From assembly GCF_024713945.1 (NCBI RefSeq), contig NC_134679.1, forward strand, positions 4,035,001 through 4,099,000: DNA of 64,000 nucleotides, given 5' to 3'. Position 1 is the first letter of the stretch. Every line of letters starts with the position of its first letter. A program made the translations under genes and the position numbers. Below the pieces are notes generated by a model. The model was not told the origin of the DNA. It saw only the letters and a list, made by a program, of their open reading frames with translations, and searched no databases. This document shows positions 11,741 through 25,010 of this stretch, piece by piece. This DNA is from Dermatophagoides farinae (lineage: Eukaryota > Arthropoda > Arachnida > Sarcoptiformes > Pyroglyphidae).

Positions 11741-14700
11741 ATTCTCCCGCCGAGAATGTGATATCCAAACCAAACGATTCGTTGGTCTCCACAATTCTGT
11801 TCCATTAATTCGAATTTTTACAGTACGACATATGCCATCAGAACCATTCTTGACTTCCATTACTTGTCCAATAGGCCAATTAGAACGTTTAGTCAGATAT
11901 TCAGGCAACATTAACCAATCACCAATTTGCACATCAGTCGATTTGTTGGTTGACATTCGAGCCAATTTCTTCAGGTATTGGGACATCCATAATTTGGCAA
12001 CTTCTTTGACAAATTTTGATCTCTCATTTTTCATTTCCCATACGTTGTCCATATTATTTTCTTGATTTAGATTCATGGTACGACCCATCCATAGTTCAAA
12101 GGCAGAGAAAAAACGGCCATCATTTTGTATTATCGGTCGTTGGTTAATAACAAATTCCACGTAATTAAAATTTCGTTGCAAAGAAAAAAGTGAACGGGCC
12201 TTTTTTGGCAACATTTTCAAGCATTCCTTCACCAATCTAATCATTCGTTCGGCTGCACCATTCATCCAAGGCGCCAATGGTGTTGACGTTTTCCAATTAA
12301 CAGTATTTGTTTGACCAGATAGGGCCAATTTATTCAATTTTTCACGAACAGCCATAAAATTGGTTGCGTTATCCGACCACACTTCCGTCGGATATCCAAC
12401 TTGATTCCACACGGTTCTCAAAGTATCATATAACGAATTTTCGGACAAATTTTCGAGAACACTAACTTTAACCGCTTTTGTTGTTCGACACATAATAACG
12501 ATTCCATAGCATTTTTTACCATTTGCAATAGTTAACGGTCCAAACGCATCCATCATTATACATTCAAATGGCTTCATGAACCGTTTCTGAATTTCATGTA
12601 ATGGTCCCAGTGGTTGTTTAATTGCATTACCTCGGATCATTCGGCATAAGACACAATCATTAATTATTTTTCTCATATGACGATTAGCATTTGCAATTCG
12701 AACTTCATTCAAAACCATTGCTAATGACATTTCACATCCACGATGAAGCGATTTTTTATGTGCCAATTTCAACATTTCGTTAGCCAGAATTGTATTTTTT
12801 GGAATCCATATAGGGCGATTTTCCAAATCTCTTGACCAATAATGCAACAGTCCATTCTTATCGACCAAATTATCTGCGCGTTTCAATTCACTACGTTGGT
12901 AAATCAGGTATAAGGTATGTAGAGCGCTAAAATGAGGTTTTCGGTCGGTAGCACTTTCCATCCAATTCAAACATCGTTGTATCCATTTTGTCATTTTTGA
13001 AATCACACCGCATTTGTCCATCCAATTCCGCACCGTTTGATCAGGAATCCATGTTTCTCGAATGGTACAAATCAATTTCGTTACAACAGGTTCACTGCTA
13101 TCAGCGATCATTTTATCAATATCGATTTCATATGGTTTGACGGTAATATAACGTTCAGCGTTACATCCTCTCGAAAACAAATCAGCAGGATTAAGTTTAC
13201 CACTTATGTGCCGAAACTTAGCATGAATTTCAAACCCAGTCATTAGAATCGAGAGCAATCGACGTGCAATCGAAATCTGAAATTCATTCGGTGACGATTT
13301 TAATCGATCAATGTTTATTTGCGAATCGGTAAAAATTTCAACTTCGCCAACATATTTCAAATAATCAACAATACGCGAGGTGGCTTTAACGCCTTCATAT
13401 AATGCCAATAATTCCAAATCGACGATTGTTCGACCACGTGGAGATATTTTAGACTTTCCAAAAATCAGATCTTTTCCCAAATATATGGCGTAACCATAAC
13501 CATCAAAACTTGCATCCACGAAACATGACACTTGCCTTAGATCTTCAACATAACGGACAAATTTAATTTCATTCAATTCATTTAATCCAATCGTAAGATC
13601 GTTGATCTTGGATACAATTTCTTCGTCTAAATCATCATCCCAATCCTTATCCTGGATTGTAGCAAATTCTTTACGAAATAATAATTTCACAGGTTCACAA
13701 AATCCTAAAGGATCAAATAGTTGACCAATAAATCGTAATAATTTTCGTTTCGTATCAATTTTATCAGGGATTTTCCAATTAATATTCAAATAATCATCGA
13801 TACAATTCCAAACCAAACCAAGCAATTTACAGCTTGACGATTCGATTCCAAAACAATCACGAATAAATGTAGAATTCGAGACCATTTTATGTAGAACAAA
13901 ACCAGACGATTCAAACGATGATTTTGCTTCATTCATTACATTCAACAACAAAGATTCTGAATGAGATACGGCGAGCAAATCGTCCATATACATAGAATTT
14001 TCCAAAATACTTCGTGAATTCAACGACATGTTATTAATAATGGTTGACACAACTTGCGTCAATATTGCTGGCGCACTAATAACACCAAATGGCAATACAA
14101 TCATTTGCATTATCATCAATTGATTACTTTGATTCTTCCATAAAAATCGTAAATATTGGCGATCAGATTCATCGATAACGATTTGTAAAAACGCCTTTTG
14201 TAAATCACCAATACAAAGAAACGGAGCCATTCTAATTCTCACAAGATGAGGCAATGTATTCAAATTCAATGATTCACCTTTCCAAAGCAAATCGTTCAAT
14301 GAATTCCAACCGAATGACGCATTCAATACAATTCGAAACTTGGTAGTCGCGGCATCAGGTCGTTCAACTTCATGATGTGGGATAAAATACCCATCTGTTT
14401 CATTAATAATCTCGGCATGATTATTTTCAACAAATTTCATTAATTCAGATTCATATTGTTCCAAAAGACCTTTTTTGCTCAAACGAGATTGCAGACGATC
14501 AAGATGTTCAACCGCTTTATTAAAATTATTCGGTGGTCTTTTGCTTGAGAAAAACGGTAGCTTAACTTTAAATCTACCATTATCCAATTTTTCTATTTGT
14601 AAATTCATTTTTCCATCATCAACTTCTTCAGGACAATCATTTTCATTCCAATTTACAACACGTTTTTCATTTCGTTGTTCAATAACGTTGATCACTTTCA

Positions 14701-16303
14701 TTGATTCAAGATCTATATCGCCAAACACGGTATGCCAAACACGGTGACCATCACGAAATAATTTGGCCATGTAATCTCGACCAACAATAACATTGTTTAA
14801 TGGGACACCATCAGAAACATAGGCCTCTATGTTTGATTTGCCATCAGGATGCGTTATAACTATATCAGCAACCTGTTCGACGATTCGGGACATGGATTTT
14901 TCGAATCCACAAATCTTTATCGGTGTGACTTTACGCCGGCATTCTAAAGGAGCCAAATTGCTGGCAACAACTGATACGTCAGCGCCGGAATCTATTAGTA
15001 TGTCACATTCATTTCTGCCGATACGGCCACGGAATTTACCAATATTAAATCCAGTTGAACCACGCACGACGTTCATGTCCGCGGTAGCCACAGTTTTTAC
15101 TTCAGTTTCAGCAAAATTTATACCATGCAATGATGTCGGATGATTGCTATTACATGATGTACACTTTATTACGTCCTTTCGACGGCAATCCATTGATTTG
15201 TGTCCAGGCCATAGACATATATGACACAAACCTTTATCAAATACAATTTTCTTTTTATCGGAGCTGGACAATTCACTTTTACAAACGGTAGCCATATGTC
15301 CAGGCTTATCACACAAAAAACATTTCTTCATTGGGTTAGCCATCACAGATCGAACAGATGATACTCTGGGCTTTGGTTCAACATTTTTCACAGATTTTGC
15401 CGACAACTTAAGCTCAGCATTATGTTGTGCCCACGTTAGGGCATGGCGATGAGCCTTTTTAACCCGTTCCACAAGATCGTCCAACGATTGACATTCAGCA
15501 ATGATTTTTTCTGATTCTTTTTTCCAAAATTTATTGGCAATTTTCCAAACTATTTGGGACGTGTTATCGACATAACGAGGACCCAAGTTAAACATGGCAT
15601 TCGCAAATTCTTCAATTTGCGTTTCAATCTTTCCAAGACCATCGGTATCGTATTTGTCCTTCACATTGGTCATTTTCAGTATCATCGACTGGATGTACAT
15701 ATTTATGAGCTCAGGATCTTCGAATTCTTTCGACAAGGCTTTCCAGCTCTTTTTTATATCCATTTTTTGGGTTTCGCATCGATCCCATATCGAAGATGCT
15801 TTACCTCTTACAATACCGGAAATGATGATTCTTTTTGAACTTTCAGAAATATTTTTCCGTTCAATAATCAGCGATTCAACACGACTTTTGAACGCTGGCC
15901 ATTCAGCAACATTATCCTTAAACGATTTGATTGAATTTACAATTTTGTAAATCGGTATATCATTTTTCGCATCAGGATTGGATCCACTAGACGAAACACG
16001 ATCATCATCATCGAGATGACTACCATGAGTACTTCTATCATCATTATCAGCATCAGATTCATTTAGATCCACGTCATCATCACCATCATCATTATTCAAT
16101 AATTCATTCAGATTAACATTATTGATCATTGCCTTCAATATATCGTCATATTTTTTCCATAATTCCAATTCATCTTCATCAAGTCCAGCCGTACGATTTT
16201 CGAATTCTTCGTTCAGTTCGGACACCAGTTTTCGATCAAACTTTTTCGATTTGAAAGATTTCGTGATTTTTGCTTTAAAAACTCGATCGGACAATTTATC
16301 CAT
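11705..16303 (-). CDS. BEL/Pao gag-pol polyprotein
   Basis: One frame of 1532 codons. The Gag-like region is at about residues 1-320. Zinc knuckles of CX2CX4HX4C type lie near 329-341 and 360-373, followed by a further Cys/His cluster. The retroviral-type aspartic protease motif DSGADVSVV is near 438-446. Reverse transcriptase follows, with PDAATTKFRIV leading in and the YMDD catalytic box in the middle of the protein. Next come the Pao-type connection region, an RNase H region with FVDASFDGYG, a zinc-binding integrase N-part and an integrase core with MMDAFGPL. The C-terminal WLMLPE and WRPTNRLV words match the BEL/Pao integrase tail. All are families known from this superfamily. Confidence 0.95.
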   Translation of the reverse strand: MDKLSDRVFKAKITKSFKSKKFDRKLVSELNEEFENRTAGLDEDELELWKKYDDILKAMINNVNLNELLNNDDGDDDVDLNESDADNDDRSTHGSHLDDDDRVSSSGSNPDAKNDIPIYKIVNSIKSFKDNVAEWPAFKSRVESLIIERKNISESSKRIIISGIVRGKASSIWDRCETQKMDIKKSWKALSKEFEDPELINMYIQSMILKMTNVKDKYDTDGLGKIETQIEEFANAMFNLGPRYVDNTSQIVWKIANKFWKKESEKIIAECQSLDDLVERVKKAHRHALTWAQHNAELKLSAKSVKNVEPKPRVSSVRSVMANPMKKCFLCDKPGHMATVCKSELSSSDKKKIVFDKGLCHICLWPGHKSMDCRRKDVIKCTSCNSNHPTSLHGINFAETEVKTVATADMNVVRGSTGFNIGKFRGRIGRNECDILIDSGADVSVVASNLAPLECRRKVTPIKICGFEKSMSRIVEQVADIVITHPDGKSNIEAYVSDGVPLNNVIVGRDYMAKLFRDGHRVWHTVFGDIDLESMKVINVIEQRNEKRVVNWNENDCPEEVDDGKMNLQIEKLDNGRFKVKLPFFSSKRPPNNFNKAVEHLDRLQSRLSKKGLLEQYESELMKFVENNHAEIINETDGYFIPHHEVERPDAATTKFRIVLNASFGWNSLNDLLWKGESLNLNTLPHLVRIRMAPFLCIGDLQKAFLQIVIDESDRQYLRFLWKNQSNQLMIMQMIVLPFGVISAPAILTQVVSTIINNMSLNSRSILENSMYMDDLLAVSHSESLLLNVMNEAKSSFESSGFVLHKMVSNSTFIRDCFGIESSSCKLLGLVWNCIDDYLNINWKIPDKIDTKRKLLRFIGQLFDPLGFCEPVKLLFRKEFATIQDKDWDDDLDEEIVSKINDLTIGLNELNEIKFVRYVEDLRQVSCFVDASFDGYGYAIYLGKDLIFGKSKISPRGRTIVDLELLALYEGVKATSRIVDYLKYVGEVEIFTDSQINIDRLKSSPNEFQISIARRLLSILMTGFEIHAKFRHISGKLNPADLFSRGCNAERYITVKPYEIDIDKMIADSSEPVVTKLICTIRETWIPDQTVRNWMDKCGVISKMTKWIQRCLNWMESATDRKPHFSALHTLYLIYQRSELKRADNLVDKNGLLHYWSRDLENRPIWIPKNTILANEMLKLAHKKSLHRGCEMSLAMVLNEVRIANANRHMRKIINDCVLCRMIRGNAIKQPLGPLHEIQKRFMKPFECIMMDAFGPLTIANGKKCYGIVIMCRTTKAVKVSVLENLSENSLYDTLRTVWNQVGYPTEVWSDNATNFMAVREKLNKLALSGQTNTVNWKTSTPLAPWMNGAAERMIRLVKECLKMLPKKARSLFSLQRNFNYVEFVINQRPIIQNDGRFFSAFELWMGRTMNLNQENNMDNVWEMKNERSKFVKEVAKLWMSQYLKKLARMSTNKSTDVQIGDWLMLPEYLTKRSNWPIGQVMEVKNGSDGICRTVKIRINGTELWRPTNRLVWISHSRRENCCGTLFVNMAE

Positions 16304-16450
16304 GATTCAATAATCCAAGATTCAAATTCAAACGATCAATTCAATAAATTCAAAATTCAATCCAAAAATCAATTCGATTCAATAAGATATTCAATAAATT
16401 CAATTCAATTCATACAAATCCAGGCCAAATCACTTTAAATAAAAGAAACT

Positions 16451-16694
16451 TGTTACAATAAAAAGTTATAATCTTTATTTCTGAAAAAATGAACAATAAA
16501 TTTAGTTTATAATAGTTAAAAGAAAATTTGGTAACATACAAAGTGTTGGGTTAACATTAATAATTTTCACTTGGATCAAAAATCACAAAATTACAAGAAA
16601 AGCATAAACACACACAAAATGATTTTCACATCAAAAAGTTCGATAAATGTGCTTTCGACTATTCAGCCATATTCACAAACAATGTACCGCAACA
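16451..16694 (-). repeat. LTR of the BEL element (5' LTR in element sense)
   Basis: 244-bp partner of the LTR at 11497-11740. It should carry the element's promoter. About 150 bases of short-repeat leader (ATTCAA-like words) separate it from the gag start. Confidence 0.95.
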
Positions 16695-17905
16695 AAAACT
16701 GTTTTTCATTTCATATACAAATCAAATTTTTTATACTAAATAAATCAACACTTGTACGTGCACGTTCAAAAGACTTTTGATGGTAATAATGTTCTAAAAT
16801 GATAATTAGCTTGATTGATTTTATGTTAGATGTCTATGTAGCTTGTAAGCTTAATTCACGAATTGATTTTTTTTTTGTTGCAAATTTGAATGTAGAATCA
16901 ATTTCTATGGTTTATTATACCTTTCGGTTATGTTTTAATTTTCATTTCAAAATTTTTTTTTTATCAATTTATAAAAATTTTTTGCACGTCCTCGCTCACT
17001 CGTTCATGAGTGAGTGTATTTATCTAGATAGATTGGTTTTGTTGTTGTTGTTTTATTTTTTTAAATTAATTTTACATTTTGGACAATCATTATCGTTATA
17101 TATTATAAAAACATGTGTGTGTGTTTGTTCAAAATTCAACAACAACAACAACAACAACAAATCGATCGATAAATGAATTGACACAAATCCAAAGAAAAAA
17201 GTGTTTCATTGTGTACAAACAAAACAAAACAAAAAATTCATTTAGTTACAGCTGACCGATTATTTGGGATTTTTCTTTTGACCAAACTTGAGTTTTGTCT
17301 TGGAGAATAAGTCGGTGACATTTTTTTTTCTCTCAAGGTTCCAACTGTTTATAAACAATTGTATTTTTTTTTGTTCGTAATTTTGACAACTCAATTATTA
17401 TTATCATTATTATTATGAACACAGGATGAATCGTCAATCGATCATCATTAGTATTTTCATTTTTTTTTCTAGTACTTAAATTGATTATATACAATGTGGA
17501 ATAAATGGAAATTTTTTTCTTTTTGTTTTAAAGATTTGTCTGATTTGAACGATGAAAAAAATCAACTATTTGTTTTATTTGTTCAAACAAACATTAAAAA
17601 AATTAACAACAACAAAAAAAAGATTATTCAACATGATAATGATAATGATGATTTAAACAGCGGAAATTTCCATTCAAAAAGGATTTATCTTTGGATTTGT
17701 CAGTTAATATATTATTATTTTGATTGGATAAATAAATAAAAATCCGAAAAAAAGAAACATAGAAAATCTGTCTCAAATAATTTATACATTAACATATTTA
17801 ATCGTATCAAATCGGTACGGTTTAAGTTCAACTTGATGATGTTCATCAACAACATGATGATTTAGAGGAAATGTTGTTGGAGAAAAAAAAATATAAATTG
17901 ACGAC

Positions 17906-17974
<69 letters not shown>

Positions 17975-20900
17975 AAAATCTTTTTCAAAAAAGTCAATTT
18001 CGTATTTGCTACATTTATCTTTTCATTGGAAAATATGTGATATGAATCCGTAAATTAGTTGGATAACCGAATCAATAGAATGGCCAATTTATCCATTAAA
18101 TGATGATGAAGATAATCATCATCATCATCATTTAGTGGAAATGATTAATATGGAAATTGGCTTTTTTTCATACAATTCTCTTACTACTGTTTTTTTTCAT
18201 TTTAAAACATCAAAAATTAATCTACGTTGAATATAAAATTCAGATTTTTTTCATTGCTTACTTCCTTTTTTGTATAGTGTCTTATTAAAAAAAAACAACA
18301 AACAAACAATTAGACAACACAATTATCGACGCCCATGATGAACAAGTGATTCAAATCATCATTCAGTATTATGGCAGGAAAAAATAATAAAATCAAAAAA
18401 AAGTAACCACGGTATCTTTTTATACAGCAATTTTTTTTCCATCTTCAACAATCATAAATCACAAATTGTTTTTTATCATCAAACATCATAATCATATATA
18501 ATAAAATTAATAATCTCGATAGCTTGTTGCACCATAATGATATTTTACTTGTGTATTGATTATATAATTATGAATTTAATAATAATAATAATTATCAGAA
18601 TTTCAAATCATGTTCCGTCATTATTTTGTCGACAATCATAATGATGATGATGAAAATCAAATAATAAATTTAATGATCATAATTTCATGGTAATAGTCAA
18701 GTATTTGTGTATGTCTCCGGTAATTTAATAATCCCCGATGTTGCCAGTTTTGATGTTTTGTTTTTTCATCATCATCATCATAAATATGCCGTTAATTGTA
18801 ATCGGATATACCATCATTATGATGATTGGAAAAATGAATATAGAAAAAAAATTTTTTGGTGCGGCCATTTCGGAATTTCAAGATTGAATATATTTTCATA
18901 CAATTTTCGATAAAGTTATGAATGGAAATTAAATTATCCCTCCACCTGAACAAACTGAATTCATTTTGTATTCACTCTTTTTTTTCGAAACCATCAACAT
19001 ATTTAAGCAAAGAAAAGCCGGCCAAACAACAAAACAGACCCGGTAATCAACACTCGGGATTCACAATTTTTTTTCTTTGAACTAATACGGAAATCGTGAT
19101 AACATATGTTTTCAATATTAAAAAGAGGCTCAGTTTATGGCTTTCATGATATTATAAAAACTCGGGCGGCACTGTACCGCCTCTTTCTTTTCAATTGGTT
19201 TTATTTACCGGTCGCATTTCCGATTCAGAAAACTGACTAAAATAGTGATGTATTTAGATATCAATTAGTTATAAATAAATCTTATTATCAAACAATTGAT
19301 ACTGGATTTTTCTCACCAATTCCATTTTTTGTTTCTCTGTCATTTACAAATGAATCCATAATATTCGGAAATACTTGTTGCATATTGCGAAAAAAAATGA
19401 CAGAGAAAAGGAATCGATTCGGAAATATGATACGCGTGATCGTATTTTTCATGTGAATTATTTGCAAATGGTGTATAATGAAATGGATGATGAGTGAGGA
19501 AGAAAACATCATCATGTCAATCTGTACAATGATTGCTCTATTGATTAACATAAATCAAATAGACCAAAATCGACATGTACATAGACAAATAAATCGAGAC
19601 AGCTGTAAGAAAGATGATCCATTGAATTATATTTCCTGTTTCATTCATCAATAATGGCTGAAACAAGATTCGATTGATTGAATTGATTAATTTCAAAAAC
19701 AAAAGTATAGAAAAAAAAACAATACAAAACATTTCTATTTTATTGAATCCATTTTCGGTTGCTAATCATTTGGGGAAAAAAATTTGGCCATCAATTTTCA
19801 TTGAAAATAACATTATTTTCGTTTCTCTATTTATTCGCACCCATTTTATTGAATTATGGACAAGTACATACAATATGAAAAAAAAATTTCATATCTCTCG
19901 TTAGAATAACACGTGTTGACAAGTACACGTGCTCATTTATGTTGACGTATAGTTATGATGATGATGGTCATTGACTATGACCATCATTATAATCATCTTG
20001 TCTTTAAGACAGGCAAGCAGGCCATCATTGTCATCATCATCATTTTAATTATGTGTTTATTATCATTTTGTTCCAATAACCAATGTACAACATTTGTTTT
20101 TATTCATTCATTCAATCTAAATAAGATAAGTGTCATGGTCTCAACAATCATAATCATCATCATCATCGATGAATGGTCATTCATCGAAGACGTCAAAATT
20201 GTCTATTCATATGCAATTTGATTACATTTCAATAATGATGATGATGTCTACTGTAACTATTTTTTCTATGTAAAACCAATTATAATTTCAATAAACAATT
20301 ATTAGGCCAATTTTTTTTTGTATTTTGTCCATCTGAATATAGGAAATTATTGTCTTGTTTCTATCCATTTATTTAAATTGATATAAAAAAAATTTTTTAA
20401 TTTATAAAATCGACATTTTTGCACATCCATCCATTTATCAAAAAAAATGGATTGTCGTTTATATATTTTTTTTTCTTTGAGAATTCTCATTCTAAATTCA
20501 TCTTCATTGACACCTGTTAATTGTTATTGTTTTTGTTGTTTGAAAAAATATATATATTGGAGGTCGTTCAATCGGTTAGTCAATCCTATATATACGTAAT
20601 ACGATGGTGAAATCAACTCAACATTCATACAGAGTGAATACAGAAATTACATTGTCATATATACAATATAACGTGTTTAATCGTTGTCATAAAGAACAAA
20701 ATAAAACCACGGTAAAACGTGGTAAAAAGATATTTTTTTTGTTTATAATCACCAAAAAAAATTCTATTATGATAAATGTCCATTTGTTTAGTGGATAAAA
20801 ACAGACATACACGCATATGTATGTTTATTAGTAAATGTATCGTAATCACAAAAAAAAATATAAAAATGGACACGTAAATAGTTTGGCTCTAATGGCCATA

Positions 20901-23900
20901 CATCACATATACATTTTTAAATTTCCTCAATCTTCATTAAATTTCAAGAAGCGACAAAACATCTGTAGTGTTGTTGAAATTTACATATGATACTGATAAT
21001 CATTTCTAGATTACAATATAATGATAATAAAAATCATCATCAAGTATCTAAGTATTTATAATCGATGGTCAAACATGATATAGATTCGACATTTGTTCAA
21101 ATAGAACGACAAATCACGTTATACATGATGATCATCGTATGAATATATTTTGGACATATTACATATGGTATGTGGCAATAGTCAAGGCCAAAGTCACCAT
21201 TTGTTTTTTTGTTTTTTTTTTTGATTTAATTCTAATTCGATTTTAATTTGATCCATTCAATAATAATACAAAAAAGCATCTTTCAATGAAGATGAAATAT
21301 GATGATTTTTCTGTTGTCTATGCGTGAGATGATGCTTATAAATCCCCCCTAGAGGGAATGATATTTTTTTTTGTGTATGAAATATTTCGTTGCTGTTTAT
21401 TTTTGCGGACAAGGGCTTAAGAATCCATGATAAGGATTGAATATCTGTTTTTCGTGAGTGGGCTATATAAATACGACGAATCACGAGCAGAATCCTAATC
21501 ATCTTTACTATCATCTATACTCTGCTAAATCTAAAATTAAAAAAATTTTCCATTTGAAAATTTCTTCATGTTTTTTTCCTATTGATTAATTAATTTAATG
21601 ATGATGATTAATTTGTGCCATTTGACAATTTTAATCAAATAACATCGATGTCCATATTGATTTACATTAATCCTATTTGATGAGTTTATTTTAGTATTTC
21701 ATTTCATTCATTAACTTCATCCGTAAATTGAAGAAATAATTGAAAGATTGTTTCATTGATGATTTTTTTTTGTGCACGTTCCACTGATGATGATACATAT
21801 TTCATATTGATTTTAAATGTATCCAATGTCCGAGATCCTCATTGAATTTTTTTCTTCTTCCATGGACATTCGAATTATATCATAATTCAAATATTTTTCA
21901 TCATTATATTAAGATTCACCAATATTGAAATGATCAATTTTATTGAATAAATCGGGTCTTATGATGACCTTTAATAATGATTTACTATGTAAATGATCTG
22001 ATGATTTGATTTGATATCTTATTATTAGAAATAGCAGATTTTCTTGATTATTATGATAGACATTTGAGATTTATCGATAAAGTTCAACATGTAAATGTCT
22101 TAGAATTTTTTTTTTTTGTTTTCATTCCAATATTATATAATGAATCAATTTTGAATGACACAAACACACACACACGTATTGCATATAAAACACATATCGA
22201 TATTATGAATTAAAATTCAAATCATCACCATTAGTGACGATTCATTTTAATATAACAATTTATTATTATGAAGCTTTATAATTTTGTTTCACTTTTATGA
22301 GGATCCTATGAAAACAAATATAAATGACAATAATTTTTTTTTTTAATCTAAATGTCAAATTTATAATTTTTTTTAACATTGTATCGAAATCTATGGCCTG
22401 GTTTAAATTTTCAGCTGCATTTTCATTCTATCATCCGTGCACATAAAAAATGAATGATTTTCTTTTTAGCACCTGTTGCATGTTGGAACAATTTTCAACC
22501 ACGCAAATTGGTTCAAAAAAAAATAAAAAAAATTTTTTAAATCATTTTTTTTCAGATGATTAGATTAGATCATCCATACATCATCATTATCACCACCTCT
22601 GCTTATACAATCCATGATGATTGTGAAGGAATTTTCAAATTAATAGCAGATGGTGTTTAGTGTTAACTTGTTGTTAAAAAGATATAACGATCATAATGAC
22701 TAGATTTTTCATTTTTCCATTCGCAAATAAAGTTTATTCGATTTTGGATCATCATCATCATTATGATGACAATGATGATGATGGTCACTGTGTCGTTTAT
22801 TGTTAACTAGATCATTTCGTTGATGATGATTGTAATTTGATTTGATTTTTTTTTTTTTTAGTTAATTATTATTTATTTCAATTTTTTTCTGTAAAATTAA
22901 ATTTCCCCATAAGTGATAATCCAATTATTTTTGTGCCTGGATCAATCTATTGATCTGGATCATCTGTTTGATCATGATCATTGTCATTTTGATTGACCGA
23001 AAATGAAATTAATATATAACATAATTATATTATTTGATGATTGATTAACACGTTTTTGTTGGCGCTTCTGTGCTGTTTTTTTTCTTGTCTGAATTAAAAT
23101 GGGGAGAATGTGATAAAAATGACGATAAAATTATTCATTTTCATAGATACGTGAATGTAATTTGTTTGATTGCAATTATATTTAAGGTGAAGAAGGAGAA
23201 GGATGGGGATCAACGCTTACGTAAATCTTATGGACTGATATTTTCAAACATTTTTTTTCGTTTTGTTTTTTATTGGGAAAAAATATTGAAATTTTCTTAT
23301 GAAGATATTTTTCTTTATTTAATAATTTTAAATCTTTGATGATATACATTTTTTTTACCGATGAAAATACGGAAAAATTCCGTTGCATTAAGTAGAAAAA
23401 ACAACAAACGAAAAGGAAATCGACCTCGTATTTTTTTTTGTTTGAATATTTTTTTTTTTTTTTTGGATATTTTTTTTTCTCTCTCTCTCAATTTAGCATA
23501 GCTGTGCACTATGGACAATGTCCACACAGGTAGAATGAGAATGAAAAAAAAAAAATGTTTTCATCCGTTTTGAATACGATGTTGATGACGATGATTTGAT
23601 CTCGACATATTTTGATGATGTGTTGAGAAATTTTTGTCTTTGTTTTTTTTTTTTTTTTTGCTTTCACTCTATCATTGAATTTTACAAATATTCATATAGT
23701 GTTAATATAACAATATAGTAAAAATGTTTCAAGGATAAATATTCTATCCTTTAATAATAATGAAGATGAGAATGAATAATAATAATAATAATCCAGTATA
23801 ATAGTTGATTGGGTCGTGATCCGAAAAGAAAAAAATTTCCAAAAATAAATTAGAACTGACTGTCTTTGTCAGTGTCTGTGTTGATAATGATCATTATGGT

Positions 23901-25010
23901 TGAAATTGTTGAAAGCAATGTTGATGTTGGGTTTTCATGTTTCTTTTTCATTGTCATTCCTTTTGCAATATAATATATATATGGCCTTTTGTTATTGAAA
24001 TTCGTGTGTTACCGAAGATGATTATGATGATGATGATCCAAATTGGCTAAATAATCATTTTATTCAATTTAATTTTTTTTCTGAATAATTTGAAAAAAGG
24101 TAATGATTATTATTATTATCACTATATTCATTCAGAATTTATATTTACATTGTCAATTAAAAATCGATTAACATTTACTAGACAAAGCGTAAAAAATTCA
24201 TTTCAATGACGATTGACGAAATGTTGCCAATTGTTTCTGAATCTTCTTTGATGATGATAATCCAATCAATCATTGATGATGAAAAATTTTTGTTTTTTTC
24301 GATTGCTTAATTGATTCGATCGATGAATTAGCGTTTTTTCTCATTTTTTTCTGTATACAGATATGAAATGCCATCTAATGGCAAAAAAAATCAAAAAAAA
24401 AATTTATTGATGAAATTTAAAACAAAAAAAAGCACGACAACAACAAAACCTTGATCCACAAATGTTTTTTCTTTTGATCAGCTTTTTTGTCTAATTTCCA
24501 AAAAGAAAAATTTCCAATTGACAAAGTTCAGTATTTTGTCAATGTTTGGCTTTGTTATTTATCAGCAGAAAAGAAATGAATTTGTTGAGAATTGTGAAAA
24601 GTTTGAAAAACAACATCTGTGATTGTTTTATGTTGTTGTTGATTTTTTGATTATGATGATCGTTGTGGTGATGATTGATTGATATCCTTAATGACGCATT
24701 TAGTTTAAGATTGTGAATCTTTGTCATATCAATGAAGAAAATAGCAAATCAAAACATGGCAAAAATGATGGAACTTTTTTTTTATTATGAAAGTTACAAT
24801 GTGATCACGTGAGAAACGACGTCTGGACTAATTTGTTTGGCAAACTTTTTTTCCTTCAATTCGATATAATTTTTAATTTAATCCATCAATCATAATAGTA
24901 AACTTCATGATTCATTAATTTTCTTCAAATTATTATTATATTTTTTTTTATTAAGATCTAGTTTTGAGTCGTCTTTCTTCATTCACAATTGAACAATTAA
25001 TTTTAAAAAA
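16695..25010. other. Gene-poor 8.3-kb stretch
   Basis: From the BEL target site to the DPYD start I see no convincing gene. Open frames are short (under about 125 codons), rich in homopolymer-derived residues, and lack splice partners or domain motifs. The stretch has many ATG/ATC trinucleotide runs, poly-T tracts, a long GA tract (17909-17970) and a small CG-containing inverted repeat (GGCGG..CCGCC, near 19165-19183). Whether it holds regulatory DNA or unannotated non-coding RNA cannot be told from sequence alone. Confidence 0.55.
17909..17970. repeat. (GA)n microsatellite, about 31 units
   Basis: A pure 62-bp GA/TC tract followed by a poly-A run. It is the longest simple repeat in the window. 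GA tracts of this size are GAGA-factor-like sites in some arthropods and are also length-unstable; the sequence does not say which matters here. Confidence 0.95.

Larger units (their letters stand above)
11497..16694 (-). mobile_element. BEL/Pao LTR retrotransposon, looks whole, recent
   Basis: A 5.2-kb element on the minus strand bounded by 244-bp direct LTRs that I find identical by eye. The LTR ends are TGTT...AACA. The sequence AAAACT occurs immediately outside both ends (11491-11496 and 16695-16700) as a likely 6-bp target-site duplication. A single gag-pol frame lies between, with the domain order Gag, protease, reverse transcriptase, RNase H, integrase that defines BEL/Pao. No envelope-like frame is present. 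Matching LTRs and flanking duplication imply a very young insertion. Confidence 0.95.

Noticed and set aside
11617-11808. Small plus-strand frame recurring at 16571-16780
   Set aside because: The repetition is only because both copies lie in the two LTRs; it is not a separate repeated gene.
12000-16300. Plus-strand frames of 60-118 codons inside the BEL element
   Set aside because: They are antisense shadows of gag-pol without any family signal.
17871-18053. Frame with a long Arg-Glu repeat
   Set aside because: It is the translation of the GA microsatellite, not a protein gene.
19140-19190. GGCGG...CCGCC inverted repeat as a structured RNA or terminator
   Set aside because: The stem is short, no transcript context is visible and no RNA family is recognised.
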